Position numbers and translations under genes: made by a program. Below, one piece after another: positions 6,664 through 12,955 of a stretch of 12,955 nucleotides of DNA (within the stretch, counting starts at the first letter, position 1; every line of letters begins with the position of its first letter). Location of the stretch: assembly GCA_043778315.1 (NCBI GenBank), contig JAYWGJ010000411.1:1-12955 (forward strand). Reading direction: 5' to 3'. Source of the DNA: JBEEMU01 sp043778315. Its GTDB lineage: Bacteria > Bacteroidota > Bacteroidia > Chitinophagales > Saprospiraceae. Below the pieces are notes generated by a model, which had not been told where the DNA came from, made no database searches, and saw only the letters and a list, made by a program, of their open reading frames with translations.

Positions 6664-6922
6664 AAAGTTTATTGCTTACGGCTTATTGTTTAAAGTTTGA
6701 CAAGACCGCAAATAAGTTTATCGCTTACAGTTCACAGCTTTTTCCTCGCCAACATAAGTTTATCGCTTACAGTTCACAGCTTTTTCCTTCTCAACATAAG
6801 TTTATCGCTTACAGTTCACAGCTTTTTTCTCGCCAACATAAGTTTATCGCTTACAGTTCACAGCTTTTTTCTCGCCAACATAAGTTTATCGCTTACAGCT
6901 TATTGCTTATCGCAAAACAAAA
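6664..6922 (-). repeat. Family C reverse arm including a 42-bp tandem repeat
   Basis: The reverse-orientation heptamers (AAAGTTT, ATTGCTT, ACGGCTT, ACAGCTT, ATCGCTT) continue in the same 7-bp register as the left arm. Inside lies a clean tandem repeat of 42 bp (six heptamers): full units start at 6713, 6755, 6797 and 6839, with a partial unit at 6881. Each begins TAAGTTTATCGCTTACAG. The third and fourth units are identical, which suggests recent expansion. The arm ends 2 bp before the ATG at 6925. Because 42 is a multiple of three and the unit has no stop in two frames, it gives spurious open frames. Confidence 0.88.
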
Positions 6923-6924
6923 AA

Positions 6925-8964
6925 ATGAAACAAACACACCTAATATACGTCTTCCTTTGGTTTGTTGCGCTCTCCGCGTGTACTTATACCGAAAAAATTG
7001 TGGATAGTCGCACTGCGCTTGAGCGTAAACAGTTTGCAGTAGCCGCTAAATTGATAGAAAAAGAGTTTATGGCGGCAAAAGATGCTAAAGTAAAGTCAAA
7101 ACTTGCGGTTCAAGTAGGAGAGTGTTACAATCGCATTAATCAAACGAACGCTGCCAAAGTGTGGTTTGACAAAGCGGCGGCTAACGATGCCTTTAACATC
7201 AATGCAACCCGCGAGCTGGCGTATATTGCCAAGCGTGAGCAGCAATATGATGTGGCTGCAAAGGCTTTTGATGTAGTTGGTAAAGAGACGGGCGACCCCG
7301 CCAAGTACCGCAAAGAAGTTAGCGCGTGTCGTATTTCGGCTGGTTGGCTCAAAGAAGTAGCTGCGTCGGGTATTATTGTGCTGCCGCAAGACGCACTCAA
7401 TACCGCAGTCTCCGACTTTGCACCTGTGTTTAGCGCAGACGGTAATTTGACGTTTAGCTCCGACCGTGTGCCGACCGCCGAAGCAACAAAAAAAGGTAAA
7501 AAAACAGAAAATACGATTTACGGTTGGACAGGTCGCAGCTACTCTAATTTGTATCAGACCGACCAAAATAAAACAAACGTCACACCCTTAGCAGACAATA
7601 TCAACACGGCATACAACGAAGGTGCAGCTTGTTTTAACCCGACTTTCACCGAGATGTATTTTACCAGATGCGGTAGTGACACGGCTAAAAACATAGATTA
7701 TTGCAAAATAATGCGCACAACGCGCACCGTTATTACCGCCGATTGGAGCGAACCGACTCCCGTAGATGTCGGCATCACTAACTATAATGTGCAACACCCT
7801 GCACTTGCGTCTAACGGTAAACGTTTATATTTTACTTCTGATATGCCCGAAGGTAGCGGAGGATATGATTTGTTTTTTGTGGAACAAAAAAAAGACGGAA
7901 CGTGGGCAACAGAATGGAAAAACGCAGGTAGAGCTATCAACACGGAAGGCAACGAACTCTTCCCGAGTTTTGACCGCGATACCTTGTATTTTGCATCTGA
8001 CGGACACACGGGTATGGGCGGTTTAGATATATTTAGTACGTTCTACGTTAAGAATAAATGGCAGCCCGTGCTTAATCTGAAAGCTCCAGTTAACTCTGGA
8101 GAAGACGATTTTGGCATGATAATAGACCGCTTACCGCGCAAAGATACTACCTTACAACGTGCGGGATACTTTACGTCTTCGCGAAAAGGTGGAAGAGGCG
8201 CAGACGACATCTACCGCTTTGAGCAGCGCAAACCAAAAACAGCACCGCCGCCTCTCGTACCTGTAAAGCCAAACGAACCTAAAATAGTTTACAAAGTAAT
8301 ATTGGAAGTGAACGTCCTCAAAAAGCGTTTTGAGCAAGCGGACAACCCGAATTCGAAGGTATCGGGCTACGACGCAGTTGCTGAGGCATCTGTCAAAACA
8401 GAAAGTGACGATACAACGTTCACATTGCAAACGCCCAAAACAGGTAAGTTTGAAATACAAATAAAAGAAAATGAAACCTATTCATTTTCGGTCGACAAAG
8501 CAGGTTTTTTTAGTAAAAATCAATCGTTTAACGCTGGATTGATAGAGAAAAACCCTAAAAACCCTATTACAAGGCTCAAACTGAATATTATTATAGACCA
8601 AATATTTGAAAATAAGGAAATTACGCTCGAAAATATCTATTACGATTATGATAAATCGGATATTCGCGCAGACGCAACGCCTACACTGAACGAACTTGCC
8701 GAACTATTGCGCCGAAACCCTAATGTGCGCATACAACTGTCGTCGCATACCGACTGTCGGGGACGCGACACTTACAACCTTAGCCTGTCGCAGGCACGGG
8801 CGCAGTCTGCCGTGAATTACCTGATTAGTCGCGGCTTACCGACGGAGCGATTGACTGCAAAAGGCTACGGCGAAACACAGCCCGTCACTACTTGCAAATG
8901 TACGAAATGCACCGAAATAGAGCATCAAACGAATAGACGGACTACTTTTAAAGTAATAAAGTAG
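6925..8964 (+). CDS. PorE-like OmpA/PD40 lipoprotein (TPR, beta-propeller, CRD, OmpA C-terminal domain)
   Basis: From the ATG at 6925 the protein has 679 residues and a lipoprotein signal (MKQTHLIYVFLWFVALSAC; lipobox LSAC, Cys19). Domains in order are: helical TPR-like repeats at about 28-135; PD40/WD40-like propeller blades at about 160-432, with FAPVFSADGNLTFSSD, HPALASNGKRLYFTSD, LFPSFDRDTLYFASDG and DIYRFE; a proline-rich linker; a carboxypeptidase-regulatory-like beta domain at about 455-555; and an OmpA C-terminal peptidoglycan-binding domain at 565-679. The OmpA residues D610 and R625 have the spacing of the diaminopimelate-binding pair in OmpA, and NRR is at 670-672. This order and length match PorE (PG1058) of the Porphyromonas gingivalis type IX secretion system, an outer-membrane lipoprotein that tethers the machinery to peptidoglycan. 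Bacteroidota carry several paralogues, so the exact role is inferred. A longer in-frame TTG start at 6697 would bury the signal peptide and is rejected. Confidence 0.92.
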   Translation: MKQTHLIYVFLWFVALSACTYTEKIVDSRTALERKQFAVAAKLIEKEFMAAKDAKVKSKLAVQVGECYNRINQTNAAKVWFDKAAANDAFNINATRELAYIAKREQQYDVAAKAFDVVGKETGDPAKYRKEVSACRISAGWLKEVAASGIIVLPQDALNTAVSDFAPVFSADGNLTFSSDRVPTAEATKKGKKTENTIYGWTGRSYSNLYQTDQNKTNVTPLADNINTAYNEGAACFNPTFTEMYFTRCGSDTAKNIDYCKIMRTTRTVITADWSEPTPVDVGITNYNVQHPALASNGKRLYFTSDMPEGSGGYDLFFVEQKKDGTWATEWKNAGRAINTEGNELFPSFDRDTLYFASDGHTGMGGLDIFSTFYVKNKWQPVLNLKAPVNSGEDDFGMIIDRLPRKDTTLQRAGYFTSSRKGGRGADDIYRFEQRKPKTAPPPLVPVKPNEPKIVYKVILEVNVLKKRFEQADNPNSKVSGYDAVAEASVKTESDDTTFTLQTPKTGKFEIQIKENETYSFSVDKAGFFSKNQSFNAGLIEKNPKNPITRLKLNIIIDQIFENKEITLENIYYDYDKSDIRADATPTLNELAELLRRNPNVRIQLSSHTDCRGRDTYNLSLSQARAQSAVNYLISRGLPTERLTAKGYGETQPVTTCKCTKCTEIEHQTNRRTTFKVIK

Positions 8965-8975
8965 AAAAATAACGG

Positions 8976-9092
8976 TCGCATTTGCAAAGCCTTCGAGACT
9001 TCGTAAACGTTTGACACTCGCGTTTAGGTATTTTGTACTCGCATTTAATTACTTACAAATACGTTTACAAAGCCTTCAAGGATTCGCAAACG
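8976..9092 (+). repeat. Family D intergenic repeats with 7-bp phasing
   Basis: The short motif TCGCRTTTR occurs at 8976, 9018 and 9039, that is at distances of 42 and 21 bp. A 29-bp segment at 8981-9009, containing CAAAGCCTTC and a TTCG-AAACG end, recurs at 9064-9092 with 24 of 29 positions alike. The spacing is 83 bp, as expected from 12 heptamers with one lost base. Each copy has weak dyad symmetry (CGTTT/AAACG in the second). No coding frame or terminator is evident in this 156-bp gap. Confidence 0.6.
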
Positions 9093-9120
9093 ATGTCACA
9101 TTAAAACTTAACTTCACTAC

Positions 9121-10656
9121 TTGTTTACTGCCCAAAATATAAAATGGTACGCGGTACTTTTGTTCGTTTTTGGGCTAAGTGTTGCTGCGCGGCTGCCGAC
9201 TTTGACTCGACCGATTTCGCGGCACTATGAAGGCAATAATGGCTTGATTTTAGTGACGCTTAATGCTTGGGCGCAACGCGGCATCAGCACTTACAACTAC
9301 TGCCCTGTTTCTACTTTCTCTAATATTGGCGATAGCCATTTGCATAGCATTGATACGCATCGCCGCCTCACTAATGGTCGCGATGCGTATTATTTGTCGA
9401 TAGGCCCACTTTGGTATTATATGCCTTATATTTTTAATAACGCTTTTAATAATGCCAATAGCAACCAAAATTTGCGTATTTTTAATCTTTTACTAGCGTT
9501 TATATCGCTACTATTTGTGTTCAGAGTATCGCAAATTTTTTTTATTGACAATCAAAATACCAATACGGCAGCTTTTATTACTACTATTATTTACCTTTTT
9601 CTGCCACAAACGCTTTGGTATCAAGGCAACGTGTATGTGCATGAAGGCGCAGTTTTGCCGTTTTTGTACGCCGCATTTTATTTTTTTATTAGCATACAAC
9701 AAAACAACACCGTAATATACAGACACTGGATAGCGTATGCCGCATCTATTGCGTGCGCTACCGCAATAGATTGGGTGGGTTGCGTCGCGGCGTTATGTAT
9801 GGGCTGTGCGGCACTTTATAGAAGCCGCGTAACGGTATTTGCGGCTTACCGCAATCCAAAAAAATGGTATTTTACGTTGTTTGCGATTAGCGGAGGAATA
9901 GCGGTTGCTGCCGTTGCTGCTATCGCTGTTTTATATAGCACTGCCATCGATTACGCGACATTTAAAACTTACGCTTTGTTTCGTATGCACGACCGCAATT
10001 CGTTCGCAAAAGACGGCTTGATGCAAGTTTTTTTGCTCCGCCAACTCGCCTTCAACTACGCCTTAGCTTACGCTTTTCCGTTGTTTATCACCACAAGTAT
10101 TTTTGGTTTATTACAATACAAAAAGCAAGATTTGCGGCTTACGCCCGAACAAAAAAACGGTATTTTTTTACTGTCGTCGGTCGTCTTAGTGCATCATTTT
10201 ATCATGTTAGGACACGCCGCCGCTCACGATTACGCCACGCTCAAGTTCGCACTACCGTTAAGCCTCACGGCTGGTTTTTTAGTGGATAAATTATTGATTT
10301 GGCACAAAAAAATCGGTATAGTGACTGTTTTTTTGTTTATCACAACGTCTTTATTTCAATATTATATTATCAATCCTGCGGGCTGTTGCGATACAAACGG
10401 CATCAAATACGACGTATTTGAGCAAGCAGGTAAAGCAATAGCGGCTAATACTATGCCCGACGAAGTACTATTTATCAACTGTCAAAACTTGGCGCGTCCC
10501 GACGTAGAATATTACGCTTGTCGCAACCAAACATTGATTTTTACGAAACAAAAAGCCGTCGAATATATGCAGACGCACCCCGCGCGAAAGGCTTGTTTTA
10601 TTAGCGCACAAGGGCATACGATTACCGCGTTTGACCATTTTATTAGTAATAAATAG
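9121..10656 (+). CDS. GT39/GT-C-like membrane glycosyltransferase
   Basis: A 511-residue polytopic protein with about ten or more membrane helices. After the first helix (residues 9-24) comes a loop with SRHYEGNNG (33-41), then NAWAQRGISTYNYCPVSTF and YYLSIGPLWYYMPYIF. A charged residue in the first external loop followed by such a proline/aromatic segment is typical of GT-C enzymes of the GT39/ArnT/PMT type, which transfer sugars from polyprenyl-phosphate donors. The C-terminal 80 residues form a soluble-looking domain (DEVLFINCQN, DVEYYACRNQTLIF). An in-frame TAA at 9109 and the lack of an upstream ATG or GTG make TTG at 9121 the only start that keeps the first helix. Substrate and acceptor are unknown. 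A strong terminator follows. Confidence 0.8.
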   Translation: MFTAQNIKWYAVLLFVFGLSVAARLPTLTRPISRHYEGNNGLILVTLNAWAQRGISTYNYCPVSTFSNIGDSHLHSIDTHRRLTNGRDAYYLSIGPLWYYMPYIFNNAFNNANSNQNLRIFNLLLAFISLLFVFRVSQIFFIDNQNTNTAAFITTIIYLFLPQTLWYQGNVYVHEGAVLPFLYAAFYFFISIQQNNTVIYRHWIAYAASIACATAIDWVGCVAALCMGCAALYRSRVTVFAAYRNPKKWYFTLFAISGGIAVAAVAAIAVLYSTAIDYATFKTYALFRMHDRNSFAKDGLMQVFLLRQLAFNYALAYAFPLFITTSIFGLLQYKKQDLRLTPEQKNGIFLLSSVVLVHHFIMLGHAAAHDYATLKFALPLSLTAGFLVDKLLIWHKKIGIVTVFLFITTSLFQYYIINPAGCCDTNGIKYDVFEQAGKAIAANTMPDEVLFINCQNLARPDVEYYACRNQTLIFTKQKAVEYMQTHPARKACFISAQGHTITAFDHFISNK

Positions 10657-10671
10657 AAAAGTATTTTTCTT

Positions 10672-10715
10672 GCCGCCGTAAGTAGCCTAAACAAGCTATT
10701 TACGGCGGCTTTTTT
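10672..10715 (+). terminator. Intrinsic (rho-independent) terminator
   Basis: Arms 10672-10686 and 10695-10709 form a 15-bp GC-rich stem (GCCGCCGTAAGTAGC with its complement, one G-U wobble), with an 8-nt loop and six T residues at 10710-10715. It lies 15 bp after the stop of the membrane glycosyltransferase. The opposite strand lacks a T-run, so it acts on the + strand only. Confidence 0.93.
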
Positions 10716-10988
10716 GTGCTAAAACAGCTTTGAGTATCATTTTTGAAAAATATTATTTGTTAGTAATTTGTGACAATGTGCCAACCCTTTGTTTGTAAAG
10801 GTTTTAAGACGCTTAATAATAAATTAATATGGTAATAACAGTAAAAAATCATTAATAACTTACCTTTGTATCATAAATAGGATTTTTAATAATTACTTAA
10901 TATTGTGTATTTGTGACAAATTTTTATTTACAAACATTTTACAGTACTTCTACAACCAAATTTATCAACAATTGTAATCTTCATTTTT
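10716..10988 (+). other. Promoter region of the lamin-tail protein gene
   Basis: This AT-rich stretch after the terminator has no gene and does not show the heptamer phasing of the other gaps. It contains an 11-bp direct repeat ATTTGTGACAA at 10766-10776 and 10909-10919, whose core TTGT-G-ACAA is palindromic and flanks the promoter box. A small inverted repeat, AACCCTTT / AAAGGTT, lies around 10784-10803. An operator role is only a guess. Confidence 0.4.
10861..10868 (+). promoter_or_regulatory. Bacteroidota-type -7 promoter box TACCTTTG
   Basis: TACCTTTG is an exact match to the TAnnTTTG -7 element used by the primary sigma factor of Bacteroidota. It lies about 120 bp upstream of the ATG at 10989 and after a terminator, which fits an independent transcription unit. 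A clear TTG/TTTG -33 element at the usual spacing is not visible, so the promoter may be weak or activator-dependent. Confidence 0.55.
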
Positions 10989-12955
10989 ATGAAAAAAACT
11001 CCAACAATCGCGAGAAAAATGCAAATTTTTGCAAAGAACGTATTTATGGCATTCGTGATGTTGTGCTTCGGCACAACCGTTATGGCACAAAATACCGTTT
11101 TTATCAACGAGTTTACGCCCGACCCGACCATGAATGACGGTAGCGGTGGCGAGTGGATTGAGCTATACAATAGCTCGGCAACCGCCGTAAATATTGGCTG
11201 CTGGGTCGTTTCGGACGGTCAAGGGACTATCACTATCCCTGCGGGTACGATGATTGGCGGCAACGATTATTTCTTAATCGCAAAGGCGAGTTTGTTTAAT
11301 TGTGCAACGTGCGACTTCCGCAATCTGCCGTTAGTAATCGGCGACACTAATCCTGCTACCGTAGAGATTGACCTCGATATGGCTACTTGTGGCTGCCTGA
11401 GCGGCTCGCTCTCGAGCGGCGTGGTGGTACTCGGTGCGGCGGGTAACGGCGGTGAGTTGGTGTTGCTATACAATCCTTCCGTCTCCGTTACTACACCTAT
11501 CGACGCGCTTAAATTTGACAACGGCGCAGGCGCGTATCTCCCTTCGGGCGGTAATATTAGCAACCCTTCGTTCGGTACCTGCGCTGCGCAAGTGGTGACA
11601 ATACCTGCTCCTGCTGGTGTTACAATCAATACAGGTGCAATCATCAAGGGCTGCAATACGTCTTATCGTCGCGCAACCGATGGAGGGAGTTGGGAAACCT
11701 ACCTCGCAGAAGATGCGACGAACGAAAATCACCCTACACCTGGCGCGCCTAACGCTGGCGGTCGAACGGCGGCGTATGATTTTGAGTACTCTACGGACGG
11801 CGGCGTAACTTGGATTGCGTTGCTAAAAACAGGTACACAAAACTTAGCCTTGTGCAACAAAACAACGATTAGATTTCGGACTACGGTGCGTAATTTTCAG
11901 CACGTCTTGACAACTCAAACCGATAATGTAGGTCTATTCGGTTCTTATTTTAATAATAACGGCACTATCGGCGCGTGGACAAACGTGCAAACCGGCGGTC
12001 CGAACGCTTCGGGCGTAACGGTGTTTAGCACTAATAATATTACGCTTACGCCGAGCGCGTCGTACTCGCTGCAATGGTCGGATTACAAAGAGGGCTGTTG
12101 CGGTAGCTCGTCGCCTACCTCTACTAACGAGTGCTACGAACGGGTGAAAGTAAACGTCACTAATGTACTGCCGATGGCAGCTACAAAAGTAGCCGTCACC
12201 TGTCCTGCTGACTTTACTGCGGGTAGTATTAACCTAGGTACTTTATTGAGTGGCGGCTCCGCCGTGACGTATCAACTCAAAGACAATGGAGTGAACGTAG
12301 GTGCGGCGAGTACGACGGGTGTGTTCACTATTCTTAATTCCTTGACTGGACCTATTACGGCAGTCGTGACTGATGCGTCGGGTTGTACCGCGCCTATCAC
12401 CGTGAGCATCAATAATGCGTGCAGGTCTGCGCCAATATGTCCAACCTTATTTATCAATAGCACAACTTCCTCACCGATAGGCGCAACGAATACATGCCCA
12501 AGCTCTACGGTTACTTTGTGTCCGAATAATACGACAAGTACCAATATTGCAGGGCGCACCTTAGAGTGGTACAGAGGCACTACGGCGGCTTTTGACCCTT
12601 ATACGGCTCCCGCATCTGACTTGATGTGTTCGAAGCTGATGGAAAAAACCTGCCCTACCGCAGCCCAAGCCATAGTCATCAACGAGATGGGTGTAGCACC
12701 TACGACGGGTGATGCGGCAGGTGGCGGTGAGTTTATAGAGCTATTTAATACCTCCGATTGCGCTATTGATTTGAGTTGCTTTGTATTGACCTACACTGCT
12801 GCAAGTGGTGGTACTCCTCCTAATCCAACAGGCTGGACGGTTCGCTTTCCTTCGGGTAAAACGATTGCGCCGTGTGGTTATTTCGTAATAGGTGGAACTA
12901 GCTCTATTGGTGGAACTACGGGTACTACCTGGAAAACCAGTTCTTCGGGCGCACA
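10989..12955 (+). CDS. Large secreted lamin-tail-domain surface protein, 3'-truncated
   Basis: The frame is uninterrupted from ATG 10989 to the right edge, giving 655 codons with the stop outside the window. A long signal peptide ends in FGTTVMA before Q34; a start at Met11 (11019) would give a shorter one. The first lamin-tail domain begins at VFINEFTPDP (37-46), has GGEWIELYNSS (53-63), and closes with HPTPGAPN (248-255). A second begins at IVINEMG (562-568) with GGGEFIELFNTS (578-589). Between them, residues 395-478 resemble an SprB-type repeat (AVVTDASGCTAPITVSI). Many cysteines (for example CATC, CGC, GCCGS) suggest disulfides and an extracellular site. Proteins like this in Bacteroidota are usually large, surface-exposed and often T9SS cargo; the C-terminal sorting domain would lie beyond the window. 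G+C looks higher than in the membrane-protein genes upstream. Confidence 0.93.
   Translation, partial: MKKTPTIARKMQIFAKNVFMAFVMLCFGTTVMAQNTVFINEFTPDPTMNDGSGGEWIELYNSSATAVNIGCWVVSDGQGTITIPAGTMIGGNDYFLIAKASLFNCATCDFRNLPLVIGDTNPATVEIDLDMATCGCLSGSLSSGVVVLGAAGNGGELVLLYNPSVSVTTPIDALKFDNGAGAYLPSGGNISNPSFGTCAAQVVTIPAPAGVTINTGAIIKGCNTSYRRATDGGSWETYLAEDATNENHPTPGAPNAGGRTAAYDFEYSTDGGVTWIALLKTGTQNLALCNKTTIRFRTTVRNFQHVLTTQTDNVGLFGSYFNNNGTIGAWTNVQTGGPNASGVTVFSTNNITLTPSASYSLQWSDYKEGCCGSSSPTSTNECYERVKVNVTNVLPMAATKVAVTCPADFTAGSINLGTLLSGGSAVTYQLKDNGVNVGAASTTGVFTILNSLTGPITAVVTDASGCTAPITVSINNACRSAPICPTLFINSTTSSPIGATNTCPSSTVTLCPNNTTSTNIAGRTLEWYRGTTAAFDPYTAPASDLMCSKLMEKTCPTAAQAIVINEMGVAPTTGDAAGGGEFIELFNTSDCAIDLSCFVLTYTAASGGTPPNPTGWTVRFPSGKTIAPCGYFVIGGTSSIGGTTGTTWKTSSSGA

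Noticed and set aside
6713..6901. CRISPR array
   Set aside because: The units are contiguous with no unique spacers; the 42 bp divide into heptamers, and no cas gene is nearby. The same applies to the 21-bp array at 3610-4073.
6697..6924. N-terminal extension of the PorE-like gene encoding a 14-residue repeat
   Set aside because: It starts with TTG, consists only of the 42-bp DNA repeat, and would place a typical lipoprotein signal peptide at residue 77. The ATG at 6925 is the sensible start.
6672..7007. Small open frame with a KFIAYSSQLF repeat
   Set aside because: It is a by-product of the 42-bp tandem repeat and runs into the PorE-like gene in another frame.
10913..11137. 74-residue open frame overlapping the lamin-tail gene start
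   Set aside because: It overlaps the signal peptide region of a much longer, domain-bearing frame and shows no protein character of its own.
11267..12580. Minus-strand open frames (for example 11267-11656 and 12272-12580)
   Set aside because: They are antisense shadows of the lamin-tail gene, which has recognisable domains.
10989..12955. Frameshift or pseudogene in the lamin-tail gene
   Set aside because: Manual translation keeps one frame with codon starts verified at several points (11400, 12000, 12900) and no internal stop; it only lacks a stop inside the window.
1..12955. tRNA, rRNA or known riboswitch
   Set aside because: No cloverleaf with a TTCGANTC-type T-loop, rRNA segment or recognisable riboswitch core was seen in the gaps.

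Overview
The window comes from a member of the Bacteroidota, probably a Saprospirales/Chitinophagales-type or related gliding-group bacterium; the genus cannot be fixed from the sequence. Reasons: a PorE-like OmpA/PD40 lipoprotein of type IX secretion (T9SS) type, a multidomain surface protein with lamin-tail domains and an SprB-like segment, a PspC mini-protein of Bacteroidota type, a YwqK/MORN_2 exported protein, no clear Shine-Dalgarno sites, and one TAnnTTTG promoter box. All nine genes are on the + strand.

Layout: (1) 2-1102, the 3' part of a multi-pass membrane protein, possibly linked to surface polysaccharide. (2) 1264-3602, a two-gene operon of an M20D amidohydrolase and an acyltransferase-3 membrane protein joined by an ATGA overlap. 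(3) 3603-4073, non-coding and very AT-rich. (4) 4074-5361, an unrecognised 328-aa protein and a PspC-domain mini-protein. (5) 5362-6924, a small exported YwqK-like protein bracketed by two large repeat regions. (6) 6925-8964, a PorE-like lipoprotein. (7) 9121-10656, a GT-C/GT39-like membrane glycosyltransferase starting with TTG and closed by a strong intrinsic terminator. (8) 10989 to the right edge, a large secreted lamin-tail-domain protein with an uninterrupted 655-codon frame that runs out of the window.

The most unusual feature is the DNA between the genes. At least five intergenic stretches keep a 7-bp period. Family A (TGATTAG, or CTAATCA in reverse) follows gene 1 and fills both sides of 5366-5709, including about 28 heptamers in one register without an indel. 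Family B (3610-4073) is a 21-bp (3 x 7) array of CAATATT-like units that ends at a start codon. Family C (TAAGCTG/CAGCTTA, 6412-6922) has an 84-bp higher-order repeat, opposed arms around an A/T core and a 42-bp (6 x 7) tandem array. Family D (8976-9092) has units at multiples of 7. Families A (second locus) and C are each arranged as forward arm, AT-rich core, reverse arm. These arrays are non-coding and often abut a stop or start codon. They may be a heptameric repeat system comparable in period to cyanobacterial STRR repeats; their function is unknown.

Together the genes suggest cell-envelope work: surface glycan assembly and acylation, exported or lipid-anchored proteins, and T9SS-type secretion of a large surface protein. 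They look like several transcription units separated by repeat blocks, not one system.
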